A DNA stretch of 64,000 bases from Euryarchaeota archaeon UBA28. GTDB lineage: Archaea; Thermoplasmatota; Poseidoniia; Poseidoniales; Thalassarchaeaceae. The stretch lies in the NCBI GenBank assembly GCA_002501605.1, contig DANW01000026.1:49498-113497 (forward strand), written 5' to 3'. The notes beneath the pieces were generated by a model, which was given only the letters and a program-made list of their open reading frames with translations, was not told the DNA's origin and made no database searches. Shown here in pieces: positions 26,803-35,465 of this stretch (position 1 is its first letter; each line of letters begins with the position of its first letter). The position numbers and the translations under genes were made by a program.

Positions 26803-27687
26803 TCATAGATAGAAGACACTGCCCTCTTTGCAAATTTCCCAGCCCATCGATACTAACTTCTCCGATTGTAAACTCCGCTCGTCAAATAGAGGGTTGGTAT
26901 GGTTGAGATGGGTGAAATGTATCTCAGGGTCCTTGTCACCCTTTATTCCTAGTCTTCTCAAAGTCTCGGTTACAGTGGGATGAGGAATCTCCGTAACATC
27001 TCTATTGGAAATCTCACTGTAGTCCCAAAATGTCCCATCAATCAGTGCAATATCAATATCCATTTGCCTAAGCCACTGTAATATATCTACGTCTCCAACC
27101 AGGGTCTCTGACCAAGAGTCTTGATCTGGCATGAATAGCAGGCTTCTTGTGCCTCCCCTGATTATCAAGGCGTGGTTATCAGAAAGCTCAGACCTGTGTG
27201 GGACGGGGATAGGTGTGATCGTAAATCCACAACCTTCCGATGGTTCAAAGGGCCCCGTGGAATTCCAGATAACCAACTCGATTACTCCTTGATCAATCAT
27301 AATTTCCCACGACGGTGTTTTCTGGATTAGTGCACTCATTGACTCGCTACAATGGACTTTAATTCCGCTGAGTCCCATCACCTCCCTGCCAAGTAGGCCG
27401 AGTCCGTCAATGTGGCCAAGATGAGCATGGGTCAGGGAAAAGCTGGAAGGGGGCCAATCTAGATTTCCCAAAGAAGACCAGAGACCGAATTGCTCCGACA
27501 TCATTCTACTGGCTTCAATCATGTGGGTCGACCCATCTGTGCCTTTCAATCCTAATGAGACTGGCATCCTAGATAGTGTCGGGTCATCTCTGGCTTTCGC
27601 ACAGCAGTCCTTCAAGCATCCAACTTGTGGATATCCACCGTCCTGAGCAATCCCAAGTACAGTGACCTCCACGGATACACCAGTCAT
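26803..27687 (-). CDS. PqqB-like metallo-beta-lactamase-fold protein
   Basis: A 294-residue protein starting with VEVTVLGIAQDGGYPQVGC, the hallmark of the PqqB group, followed by a cysteine cluster (GCLKDCCAKARDD). The metal-binding loop is LTHAHLGHIDGLG, the PqqB-like variant of HxHxDH. Later segments IPVPHRSELSDNH and FTHLNHTNP supply further candidate ligands. No other PQQ biosynthesis gene is in the window, so a hydrolase role outside PQQ synthesis is more likely. It is divergent from the next gene. Confidence 0.85.
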   Translation of the reverse strand: MTGVSVEVTVLGIAQDGGYPQVGCLKDCCAKARDDPTLSRMPVSLGLKGTDGSTHMIEASRMMSEQFGLWSSLGNLDWPPSSFSLTHAHLGHIDGLGLLGREVMGLSGIKVHCSESMSALIQKTPSWEIMIDQGVIELVIWNSTGPFEPSEGCGFTITPIPVPHRSELSDNHALIIRGGTRSLLFMPDQDSWSETLVGDVDILQWLRQMDIDIALIDGTFWDYSEISNRDVTEIPHPTVTETLRRLGIKGDKDPEIHFTHLNHTNPLFDERSLQSEKLVSMGWEICKEGSVFYL

Positions 27688-27761
27688 GACTTCGGATAGA
27701 GCACTAGGAAATGAAGAACTCGCTCCGATGGAGCCATGTACCCCCTACCTAATCGGGACCC

Positions 27762-28940
27762 ATGGCGGCCGACCTGTCATGGATGTCCGATAGGCTAGAT
27801 GAATTGAAATCACAGGATTTGGAATGGAGCCCACCGGTATTGGAATCCGCGAGTGGACCTCATTGCAAAGTTGGTGGAAGAGATATGATCATGCTCTCTG
27901 CTAATAACTATCTGAATCTGACTACTCATCCTAAAGTAGTCGAGGCGGCTTTGCAGGCAACAAGGAAATATGGTGCTGGATCAGGTTCAGTAAGAGCAAT
28001 AGCTGGGACACTGGATATCCACCTAGAGGCTGAGAGGAAAGCGGCAGAATTCAAGGAAGTAGAGGCCTCCCTGATTTATTCAGCGGGTTACACAGCAAAT
28101 GTTGGCCTTATACCGACACTGGTTAGGGGGAAGCAGGATGTAATAATTTCAGACGAACTCAACCACGGCTCTATTATTGATGGAGTCAGGCTCACTAAGG
28201 CAAGTAGATCAGTATACCCACACAATGACATTAGTGCCCTTGAAAGTACACTTTCACAAAATAAGGACGCAGAGAGAATACTAATCATTACTGATGGTGT
28301 ATTCAGCATGGATGGCGACATAGCACCACTCGATCAGATAACAGACGTAGCAGAGGATTATGGAGCTATGATAATGGTCGACGATTGTCATGGTGAGGGA
28401 GTTCTAGGAGACGGTAAGGGAATAGTAGCCCATTTCGGACTCCAAGGTCGGGTAGACTTTGAATTGGGCTCATACTCCAAGGCTATGGGGGTCCAAGGAG
28501 GAATATTGGCCGGATCAGATTTAGTGAGGAGATACGCACTAAACCACAGTCGTTCATGGCTACTCTCCGGAAGCCAACCACCAGGAGTAGCGGCATCTCA
28601 GAAGGCGGCAGTCGAAGTTCTAATGGATGAACCCGAACATGTCAGGAATCTCTGGAAAAACACGAACTACTTCAGAACCGAGCTACAATCCATTGGATTC
28701 GATACAGGGTTATCGGAAACTCCAATCATACCGGTTATGTGTGGCGAAAGTAAGGTGGCCAAGGATCTCTCTTCGATGCTATCCAGAAGTGGAATTTTGG
28801 TTGGGGCGATAGTCTTCCCAATGGTGTCTAGGGATAAGGCTAGGGTGAGAACACAAATGTCATCCGGACTCACAAGGGATGACTTGGACAAAGTCCTATC
28901 TGAGTTTGAGAGATGTGGTAAAGAATTGGGTTTGATTTGA
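27762..28940 (+). CDS. Alpha-oxoamine synthase family PLP enzyme (glycine C-acetyltransferase/KBL-like)
   Basis: A 392-residue fold-type I PLP enzyme of the KBL/BioF/ALAS family. Visible are NNYLNLTTHPKV, YGAGSGSVRAIAGTLDIHLE, the PLP-contact Asp in MVDDCHGEG, and the Schiff-base Lys in GSYSKAMGVQGG. Reactions in the family condense an amino acid with an acyl-CoA. Glycine C-acetyltransferase (threonine breakdown) is the default guess; no threonine dehydrogenase or biotin gene is nearby to settle it. A thioesterase gene follows 10 bp downstream. Confidence 0.88.
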   Translation: MAADLSWMSDRLDELKSQDLEWSPPVLESASGPHCKVGGRDMIMLSANNYLNLTTHPKVVEAALQATRKYGAGSGSVRAIAGTLDIHLEAERKAAEFKEVEASLIYSAGYTANVGLIPTLVRGKQDVIISDELNHGSIIDGVRLTKASRSVYPHNDISALESTLSQNKDAERILIITDGVFSMDGDIAPLDQITDVAEDYGAMIMVDDCHGEGVLGDGKGIVAHFGLQGRVDFELGSYSKAMGVQGGILAGSDLVRRYALNHSRSWLLSGSQPPGVAASQKAAVEVLMDEPEHVRNLWKNTNYFRTELQSIGFDTGLSETPIIPVMCGESKVAKDLSSMLSRSGILVGAIVFPMVSRDKARVRTQMSSGLTRDDLDKVLSEFERCGKELGLI

Positions 28941-28950
28941 GGTAGAAAGA

Positions 28951-29394
28951 ATGGCGGCAATAGAATCAGATATTGGAGAATTGGATTGGGCAGTATCCAC
29001 TGATATAACGGTAAACTGGGGAGATATGGATTCTTTGGGACATGTAAACCATTCTGTTTTCGCGAAATGGATGGAAACCGCTAGAATGAGATTTTTCTCC
29101 AAAATAGGCATGATGGATCTCTATGAAAGTTCTAACATCGGCCCGATATTAGCGAGAATACAGGTAGATTACAAGGCTCCAGTACTCTTCCCCGACGTCG
29201 TCAACTGTAAGACATTGGTTTCTAAAATTGGTAGGAGCTCTTTCGATATGAGGTACGTTATCCATAGTTCAAATCAAAAAAATGATATTGTAGCCGTCGG
29301 AAAGGTCGTATGCGTTTTGATAGATTATAAATCTGGAAAGCCTGTTGAGATTCCCGATACATTAAGGAGATCGATGCTGGGTATCGAGGAATAA
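28951..29394 (+). CDS. Acyl-CoA thioesterase, 4-hydroxybenzoyl-CoA thioesterase (hotdog) family
   Basis: A 147-residue single hotdog-fold domain. The catalytic-loop signature is NWGDMDSLGHVNHSVF, in the YbgC/FadM style with the catalytic Asp in GDMD, followed by the helix KWMETARMRFF. It would hydrolyse an acyl-CoA thioester in the cytoplasm. It follows the AONS-family gene by 10 bp and is probably in the same transcript, which suggests a shared acyl-CoA substrate pool. Confidence 0.87.
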   Translation: MAAIESDIGELDWAVSTDITVNWGDMDSLGHVNHSVFAKWMETARMRFFSKIGMMDLYESSNIGPILARIQVDYKAPVLFPDVVNCKTLVSKIGRSSFDMRYVIHSSNQKNDIVAVGKVVCVLIDYKSGKPVEIPDTLRRSMLGIEE

Positions 29395-29408
29395 AATCGA
29401 TATTTATC

Positions 29409-30041
29409 CTAGATTATTCCCACGACTTCATCTAATTCTTCGTCTTCTGGATTGCTAAGTCCAGAGTTGCTTCCATAAATTGTCTTCCCCATTCCCTCGA
29501 AAGGATCTAGCCCTCTATCTATTCTTTCTATAATTCTCCATCTTGGAGCATAGGAAAGATGTACCCAAAGTGGACCCGGAAGGATATAGAGAAACCATCC
29601 AAACTCTAGAAAAAACTGTCCTCCAAATCCATAAATGATGGATACAGAAACCATCGAAAGACCCATGAAAGGAAATACGAAGAGTATTTTCTTCCAGTTC
29701 TGCAGTCTCGCAGGGGGCCTCTTAATCAAGATCGAAGTAATGATTGAGAAAGCTCCTAATATTGATGTTATTGATATTATAATAACAGATTGGAGCCCCC
29801 AATCTCTCGCAAGCTCGAGAAAACCATTCTGAGTATTATCATGGTATATAGGTAATATCAGTGCTATTGAAATCATCAATCCATAACATCCACCAACAAA
29901 AACAGGATGACTGAGAGTCAATGATTCTCTCAGAAAGAAATTACTTACAGTTCCACCTCTGAGCATGTGCTCATGCTCGTTGTCCATGGATCTGACCACT
30001 TCTTGCCATCCATCCATGGGTCGTCGGCCGTGTCGATTCAA
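29409..30041 (-). CDS. Multi-pass membrane protein, unknown
   Basis: A protein of up to 210 residues with about five hydrophobic segments, at roughly 45-66, 80-105, 115-140 and 145-165 plus a short one. The acidic C-terminus ends NPEDEELDEVVGII. No family motif is recognised. A shorter start at ATG 29987 is possible; neither start has a clear Shine-Dalgarno site, while an AT-rich TATA-like element lies upstream of 30041. Convergent with the thioesterase gene and divergent from citrate synthase. Confidence 0.65.
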   Translation of the reverse strand: MNRHGRRPMDGWQEVVRSMDNEHEHMLRGGTVSNFFLRESLTLSHPVFVGGCYGLMISIALILPIYHDNTQNGFLELARDWGLQSVIIISITSILGAFSIITSILIKRPPARLQNWKKILFVFPFMGLSMVSVSIIYGFGGQFFLEFGWFLYILPGPLWVHLSYAPRWRIIERIDRGLDPFEGMGKTIYGSNSGLSNPEDEELDEVVGII

Positions 30042-30176
30042 TTATCATCATTGGGGTCTTTTCTTACAATTTTCATAATTTAGCCGGAAAATAAGTATTA
30101 TTCGTTTTCCATATTTTCATGCTAAAAAACGGAGACATTATCATCTCTTCACTCGTCCCCCGTTCCCGGTGCCTAT

Positions 30177-31349
30177 ATGGAAGAGGATGAGGTATTATTC
30201 AGTGTGAGGGAATCAAACCTTGATAGTGGCCTCAGAGGGATGCCAGTAGGAACTTGCGAAACATCCTATGTTGACCCACTCAAAGGCGTTCATTACGTTG
30301 GATATCCAGTGGAGGATTTGGTTAATCTTGAGGAAGAAGACGTGGTCTTTCTGTTGCTGAATAAAGAACTCCCGACCCCGGAGCAGTCTGAGAAATTCAG
30401 AGCAGAACTCGCTCTTAGAGGGGAAACACTACCAACAGGGGCGTTGAGAGTCTTGGAATCACTCACGCCAGGAAGTGGGCATCCGATGGACTGGCTCGCC
30501 ATTGGGATTATGGCTCTCGGGACAGCTGAGCAAACAGGAGATCCAAAGTCAGATTCGATGAACTTAATTGCAAGAATGCCGGAACTAATGGCCCGTGTAT
30601 TCTTACTTAGAGGTGGCAAGAAGGAACAGCTTAGACCCAGAAAACCAGAGCTTGGACTTGTCGAGAACTTTGTCCATATGCTCGGAATTGATGGTGAAGA
30701 AGCTGAAAGGATGTGTAGAGTGCTGAGATTCTTTTTCATATTGCACATGGATCATGGGGGAGGCAATCTTTCCACGTTCACTGGGAAAGCTGTTGCTTCA
30801 GGAAGGGCGTCTGTGTATGCCTCAATGGCCAGTGCGATGAATGCCCTGTCCGGGCCATTACATGGTAGGGCAAATCAGGCTGTTTTGGAATTTATACAAC
30901 GTATAGGGACATCCGATAGAGATGAAATAGAATCATTCGTAAATGCAGAGATAGATTCTAGAAGGCCAATTTATGGATTTGGACATGGCGTTCTAAGGGC
31001 GGAAGATCCACGAGCGAGGCTCCTGATAGGCCTCGGAGATGAGATTTGTCCTGATAGTGAACTATACAAGATTGTCAAAGTCTTACGTGAAATCACTCCT
31101 GATATTCTAAAGGAAAGACTTCCGAAGATAAGAAATCCATATCCAAATGTAGATCTAGGAAGTGGAATGCTACTTCATTCCGTAGGTTTCAGGAAGCCAG
31201 ATTACTACACCACATTCTTCGGATGGGCAAGAGTGGCTGGAATATGCGCACAGATATTGGATGAGAGAAACTCAAGAGATGGCAGGGGGACCCCTATTTA
31301 CAGGCCTAAGTACGTTCCAAAGAACCAGCCATTTAGGAGATTAGACTAG
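30177..31349 (+). CDS. gltA: Citrate synthase
   Basis: It condenses oxaloacetate with acetyl-CoA to enter the TCA cycle. The 390-residue sequence has the small-type citrate synthase pattern. HMDHGGGNLSTFTGK gives the first catalytic His region, NALSGPLHGRANQ the second, and FGHGVLRAEDPRA the third plus Arg ligands. The family N-terminus GVHYVGYPVEDL is intact. A 2-methylcitrate synthase activity cannot be excluded from sequence. It overlaps the convergent HMG-CoA reductase gene by 4 bp. Confidence 0.93.
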   Translation: MEEDEVLFSVRESNLDSGLRGMPVGTCETSYVDPLKGVHYVGYPVEDLVNLEEEDVVFLLLNKELPTPEQSEKFRAELALRGETLPTGALRVLESLTPGSGHPMDWLAIGIMALGTAEQTGDPKSDSMNLIARMPELMARVFLLRGGKKEQLRPRKPELGLVENFVHMLGIDGEEAERMCRVLRFFFILHMDHGGGNLSTFTGKAVASGRASVYASMASAMNALSGPLHGRANQAVLEFIQRIGTSDRDEIESFVNAEIDSRRPIYGFGHGVLRAEDPRARLLIGLGDEICPDSELYKIVKVLREITPDILKERLPKIRNPYPNVDLGSGMLLHSVGFRKPDYYTTFFGWARVAGICAQILDERNSRDGRGTPIYRPKYVPKNQPFRRLD

Positions 31350-32644
31350 TCACCTCTTACAGAAGCCAGAGCATCTTCAACAGCTGCCATGGTTATCCTG
31401 TCCCCACTTTCCCTCACAATCTTTGCGACCTCCTCTACCTCACTACCCTCGGCTCCTGCGGCTGCAACCATATTCATGAGATGCAATTTCATGTGTCCAG
31501 CTTGGATACCTACAGTCGCCAAGGCCCTTAGAGCTCCAAGATTTTGAGCCAAACCAGCCGCTGCCATGACTTTTGCAAGATCGTCAGCAGTCCTCAGTCC
31601 CAATAGGGCCACGTTAGCTTGGGCACCTGGGTGTATCCTAACTGCGCCCCCAACTAGTCCAACTGCCATTGGTATTTCTATTGAGCCGACCAAGTTCCCC
31701 TCACTGTCCTTTTCCCAATGAGTCATTGATCCATATTCTCTTCTATAAGATGCGTATGAATGAGCACCAGACTCTATTGCTCGCCAATCTTGTCCACATG
31801 CTATTGCTATTGGGGAGATTGCATTCATTATTCCCTTATTGTGTGTTGTTGCCCTGAATGGATCTGCAGCCGCGAAGTGATACGCTTGAACAACTCCATC
31901 GATGACATTCAATCCGCCTTCCCTATCTAAACCATTATCGGACATTTCTTCTGGAGTGAATACTGCACTTACTTTTGCTAATCGATGAACAGCTAAGTTA
32001 CTTATTATTCTCAGAATCACAGTCCCTGTGCTCAGCTCTTGTATCCTTGGAGCTATGGTTTCTGCCATTGTATTGACCGCATTTGCCCCCATCGCATCTC
32101 TGCAATCAACCAAAATATGTACGATAACCATGGGCCCAGAGCCCGTCTCAATAATCCGGGCCTCGACGCCTTTGCATCCACCTCCAAATTTAACGAGTAT
32201 GGGATCTACTTCATTGCATGCCTCAATCAGTTCACTCTCAGCTGAAAGTATAGCCATCTTGGCGGCCTCTGGATCTTCACAACCCACAACTTGAATCTGT
32301 CCTATCATAACCGGCTCATCATTGTCAGAAACAAAACCTCCCTTGGAATGACACCTTTTCGCCATGTTAGAGGCCGCGGCCACAACACTCGCCTCTTCGA
32401 CTACAAATGGAATTAGGTAATGCTCACCATCAATAATGAAATTTGTTGCAACTCCAATAGGGAGAGAATAAGTTCCGATCACATTTTCAATCATCCTGTC
32501 AGCAACTTCCTCTGAGAGCTCACCAACCGAGGCCCATGCACCCACCATCTCATCATCTAGTCCCGCTATATCTGCTAGCAAGCTCCTCCTCTCTGGGACA
32601 GATAGTTTGTAAAATCCTTTCAATCGACTGCTATCAACTGGCAT
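31346..32644 (-). CDS. hmgA: HMG-CoA reductase, class II type
   Basis: It reduces HMG-CoA to mevalonate for archaeal lipid synthesis. The class II signature is plain: ENVIGTYSLPIGVATNF, VVEEASVVAAAS and DCRDAMGANAVNT (catalytic Asp), then the Lys in HNKGIMN, SGAHSYAS and the late catalytic His in GHMKLHLMN. From ATG 32644 the protein is 432 residues, matching the class; a GTG/ATG frame extends to 32683. Most archaea use class I. Class II is known in Archaeoglobus and Thermoplasmatales relatives and is thought to be bacterial in origin. Upstream lies the AT-rich repeat block. Confidence 0.94.
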   Translation of the reverse strand: MPVDSSRLKGFYKLSVPERRSLLADIAGLDDEMVGAWASVGELSEEVADRMIENVIGTYSLPIGVATNFIIDGEHYLIPFVVEEASVVAAASNMAKRCHSKGGFVSDNDEPVMIGQIQVVGCEDPEAAKMAILSAESELIEACNEVDPILVKFGGGCKGVEARIIETGSGPMVIVHILVDCRDAMGANAVNTMAETIAPRIQELSTGTVILRIISNLAVHRLAKVSAVFTPEEMSDNGLDREGGLNVIDGVVQAYHFAAADPFRATTHNKGIMNAISPIAIACGQDWRAIESGAHSYASYRREYGSMTHWEKDSEGNLVGSIEIPMAVGLVGGAVRIHPGAQANVALLGLRTADDLAKVMAAAGLAQNLGALRALATVGIQAGHMKLHLMNMVAAAGAEGSEVEEVAKIVRESGDRITMAAVEDALASVRGD

Positions 32645-32751
32645 GTTATCATGTCTCTTAGGCAGAAACACCCTTCTGTACATTTCGCTTCATTTTCTCA
32701 TTTAATATCATTTGATCGACATCTAGTATGTCCTCGAAATGAATCACCATC

Positions 32752-32945
32752 CTTAATTTAAAGCGTTAATATCTCCGTTAACGCTTCGTTAACGCATCAT
32801 TTAAGCGTTAGAAAAGCGTTAATAATTATAGTACAAAATCGTACTACTAGTCTTATATCGAAAAAAATAATTATCTGAAAAGCGTAAATATATGTTAATT
32901 TACATACTATTTTCCGTAAATAAACGTTAATATTATTTACTCCTT
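32752..32945. other. AT-rich region with repeated GCGTTAA/TTAACGC: candidate replication origin
   Basis: The heptamer GCGTTAA or its complement occurs exactly at 32763, 32778, 32789 and 32816, with near copies at 32805, 32882 and 32924. Two CGTTAACG palindromes begin 11 bp apart, at 32776 and 32787. The rest is strikingly AT-rich, with A- and T-runs. The block lies in the 311-bp gap between divergent hmgA and an AAA+-like gene, 4.5 kb from orc1/cdc6. Origin repeats plus an unwinding element fit well; an operator for the divergent genes is the alternative. Confidence 0.5.
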
Positions 32946-32955
32946 CATTCGCATT

Positions 32956-34803
32956 GTGTCTGTGAAGAGTAGTATGCCAGAGGAACTTGGGCTACCATTG
33001 CTCAGAGGCAATCCATTCGATCTCAGGCCAATCGAAAGTGGAAGGGCGGAATACTTGGTTGGAAGGGACCGACTTATTTCATCATGGAGGGAACACATAG
33101 TTTCACAATCCCCGAGAATGATGTTGCTAGTCGGAGAGACGGGCTCCGGGAGGTCATCAATTGTCAGGACTTTGGCATCCCAAACCAAAAGGAGTTTCGT
33201 TGGGCAATTTTGGCCAATGAAAGATCCTGTTAATTCCATAATACATGAGCTCTCCATTCACTTCTGTGGTTTCGAATCCTCGGGATCCAACCAGAAGATG
33301 ATAGATGACCTGGTCACTAATTTGGAGGAGTCTTCAGGTAACCTTCCAGTAGTTTCTCTAGACTACCCCTCTAATGTAGACTTAGCCCCAGTCCTTTGCT
33401 CATTGTCGCCAATACTTCAAAGACTCAGAGCTTTGGTGATTGTAGTACTTACTCCTTCTCAGCTATCTACATTGGACGAAGAAACTACTGAGTTATATGA
33501 TGTTCCTGAATACATCCCAAACCTGACAAAAAGTCAGATACAGGATCTTTCAAACAGACTCGTATCTAGGAAGGCTAGGGAGAAATGGATTATTGATGAT
33601 GCCCTTCTTTCAAGAATCCACGAATCAACCTCCGGCAATCCTAGAGATGTAATAAGGCTACTCAGGGACCTTACTGATGAGAGGAGAGACGTAGGCGCCA
33701 AGGGCACTTTAGAGAGGCTAATGCGTTGGCAAAAATCTACTATTGGGATCGGAGATGCCTCAGATGCCATAGGGGCATCGCAAAAAATTGTGGCTGAGGA
33801 TGAAGAAAAAACTCGTCATGATAGTATTGGCGAAGAGAGTGAATATATCTCATCTCCACAACATCTACAGGAAAGACCCAGTCCGGTAGATGAAGCTGAC
33901 GAAAAATCGGATGTAGATGATTTCTCTAATGAATCGGACATCTTAGACGTCACAAATAAACAATATGATTTATTTAAAGAACCAAGTGATTTATGGATTC
34001 AGGATACAGAAGAATCTGAAAATAACGAAAAAAGCAGGAATGAGATGGGTAGAGAAACTGTATTTGAACAAGGTACCTTAGATGATTTTGTTTACATGGA
34101 GCCGGGTAGTGAACCTCCAATGTTTAATTCCGGTAACGGTTTCAAAGGACTGGCCAGTAGGTCTAGAGTGGCCCAAAATTCACAGCCCAATTCAGAGGAA
34201 GGTGCCCCATTTATTGAATCAATATCGGAGGTCCCGTCTCTATGGCCAGATAAGGAAACAGAATATCCTGAGAACGTTGAAGCTCAAGATGGTATTTTTT
34301 TGGATGACAGTTACGATGGCGATAATGTAATCAAAAATCCGAAATCTATCCCTTCCAGTGTTATGTCCACGGATTCTGCTCATTGGTCGGTGGAGCCTTC
34401 TATGAAATATTCATTACCTAGATTAGAAGATAAAAAGCCAGAAGCTTCACTTTTCGGTATCGATGATTCGCCGACCGGTGAAATTTCCAATCTCCCTGTT
34501 CCTAAAATCGATATGAGTATGGACGCATATGAGGGAATCAATGCTTGGGAACCCGATCAGCCTCTAGATGAGATTCGAAAAACTCTTCTCAACGAAGCCG
34601 AACTCTTAGTAATCTCAGTCGCGGCAAAGAGGGAGATATCTCCCTCCGATGCTGAACTACAAGCTAGATTAGAAGTTGGAAGGCCCAGACTTTCTCAGAT
34701 ATACAATGGCCTGCATAAATCAGGATTCCTGTCTGTAAGAAAACAAGGAAGAAAAAGACTATTCAAAATTACGGAAGCGGCTAAAAAACTGGTGGAGGCA
34801 TAG
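32956..34803 (+). CDS. AAA+-like protein with substituted P-loop, long acidic linker and C-terminal winged helix
   Basis: Residues about 18-260 form an AAA+/Orc-like module starting NPFDLRP and YLVGRDRL. Its P-loop is GETGSGRSS, with Arg66 in place of the essential Lys, and the expected Walker B reads VVSLDYP without the Glu. STSGNPRDVIRLLRDL matches an AAA+ lid. Residues about 270-540 are acidic and probably disordered. The last 70 residues form a winged helix (LQARLEVGRPRLSQIYNGL, SVRKQGRKRLFKIT). ATP hydrolysis is doubtful. DNA binding at the neighbouring repeats, as an origin-binding or regulatory protein, is inferred. It starts at GTG 32956 or ATG 32974. Confidence 0.8.
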   Translation: MSVKSSMPEELGLPLLRGNPFDLRPIESGRAEYLVGRDRLISSWREHIVSQSPRMMLLVGETGSGRSSIVRTLASQTKRSFVGQFWPMKDPVNSIIHELSIHFCGFESSGSNQKMIDDLVTNLEESSGNLPVVSLDYPSNVDLAPVLCSLSPILQRLRALVIVVLTPSQLSTLDEETTELYDVPEYIPNLTKSQIQDLSNRLVSRKAREKWIIDDALLSRIHESTSGNPRDVIRLLRDLTDERRDVGAKGTLERLMRWQKSTIGIGDASDAIGASQKIVAEDEEKTRHDSIGEESEYISSPQHLQERPSPVDEADEKSDVDDFSNESDILDVTNKQYDLFKEPSDLWIQDTEESENNEKSRNEMGRETVFEQGTLDDFVYMEPGSEPPMFNSGNGFKGLASRSRVAQNSQPNSEEGAPFIESISEVPSLWPDKETEYPENVEAQDGIFLDDSYDGDNVIKNPKSIPSSVMSTDSAHWSVEPSMKYSLPRLEDKKPEASLFGIDDSPTGEISNLPVPKIDMSMDAYEGINAWEPDQPLDEIRKTLLNEAELLVISVAAKREISPSDAELQARLEVGRPRLSQIYNGLHKSGFLSVRKQGRKRLFKITEAAKKLVEA

Positions 34804-34805
34804 AT

Positions 34806-35099
34806 TTGAGTGACAATGTGGTTGTTACGCATGATCTGGTCAAGAAATATATTGCACTGACAGAGGCCGCTAGGGAAAAGGCAACTCCTGCCAAATTAAG
34901 TGAAGAAAACTCAGAAAAGCTATCATCAATGATTAGAATGTGTGATGATTATCTCTCTGATGCCAAGTACTTCATGCAAAAGGGAGATATGGTCAGAGCT
35001 TTCGGTGCGATAAACTATGCCCATGCTTGGATAGATGCAGCTGTGAGAATAGGTTTCATGGACGGGAAAGGAGATGACAACCTCTTCACACTCCCTTAG
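34806..35099 (+). CDS. DUF357 family protein
   Basis: A 97-residue, mostly helical archaeal protein. The DUF357 pattern is seen in VKKYIALTEAAREKA, MCDDYLSDAKYFMQKGDMVRAFGAINYAHAWIDAAVRIG. The function of this archaea-wide family is not known. It starts with TTG 3 bp after the AAA+-like gene and is almost surely cotranscribed with it, which may tie it to the same process. It overlaps the convergent PIN gene by 4 bp. Confidence 0.85.
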   Translation: MSDNVVVTHDLVKKYIALTEAAREKATPAKLSEENSEKLSSMIRMCDDYLSDAKYFMQKGDMVRAFGAINYAHAWIDAAVRIGFMDGKGDDNLFTLP

Positions 35100-35461
35100 C
35101 CAATCAATCTTAACATCCTATCCGATACGACCTCGATATACTGACATCCAGATTTTGATAGCTTCTCTTTAAGCCGGGTATCAACTGTTAAAACCGGCCA
35201 TTTATTTTCTCTAGAAAGCTCAACCAGCATCCTATCTGTATGATTTTGCCCCTTTGGGTCTTCGATTAATTTACATCTTGATTTCAGTAACTCTAAGAGA
35301 AGACCACGCTTATTTTTAGCCAGATCTTCCAGCTCTTCCCAGACACTATTTATGACAATTAGCTCCGGTTTCCCTATTACTTTGGACATCTCTGAATCTA
35401 GATTTAGTCCAGATTTTACCAAGGCAACCCATCCACACGTGTCGACGAGAATCCCCGTCAT
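35096..35461 (-). CDS. PIN-domain nuclease (Fcf1/VapC-like) downstream of eIF2-gamma
   Basis: The 121-residue PIN fold has the N-terminal acidic residue in ILVDTCGWVALV, a Glu-rich middle (VWEELEDLA) and the later Asp pair in HTDRMLVELS and VLTVDTRLKEKL. The order S6e, eIF2-gamma, PIN is conserved in many archaea, where this PIN protein is related to the rRNA-processing factor Fcf1/Utp24. That context favours a role in RNA processing over a toxin, and there is no antitoxin gene beside it. Confidence 0.85.
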   Translation of the reverse strand: MTGILVDTCGWVALVKSGLNLDSEMSKVIGKPELIVINSVWEELEDLAKNKRGLLLELLKSRCKLIEDPKGQNHTDRMLVELSRENKWPVLTVDTRLKEKLSKSGCQYIEVVSDRMLRLIG

Positions 35462-35465
35462 ACAA

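Noticed and set aside
32752..32945. Repeat block considered as a CRISPR array
   Set aside because: The units are 7-8 bp, irregularly spaced and in both orientations, with no spacers or cas genes.
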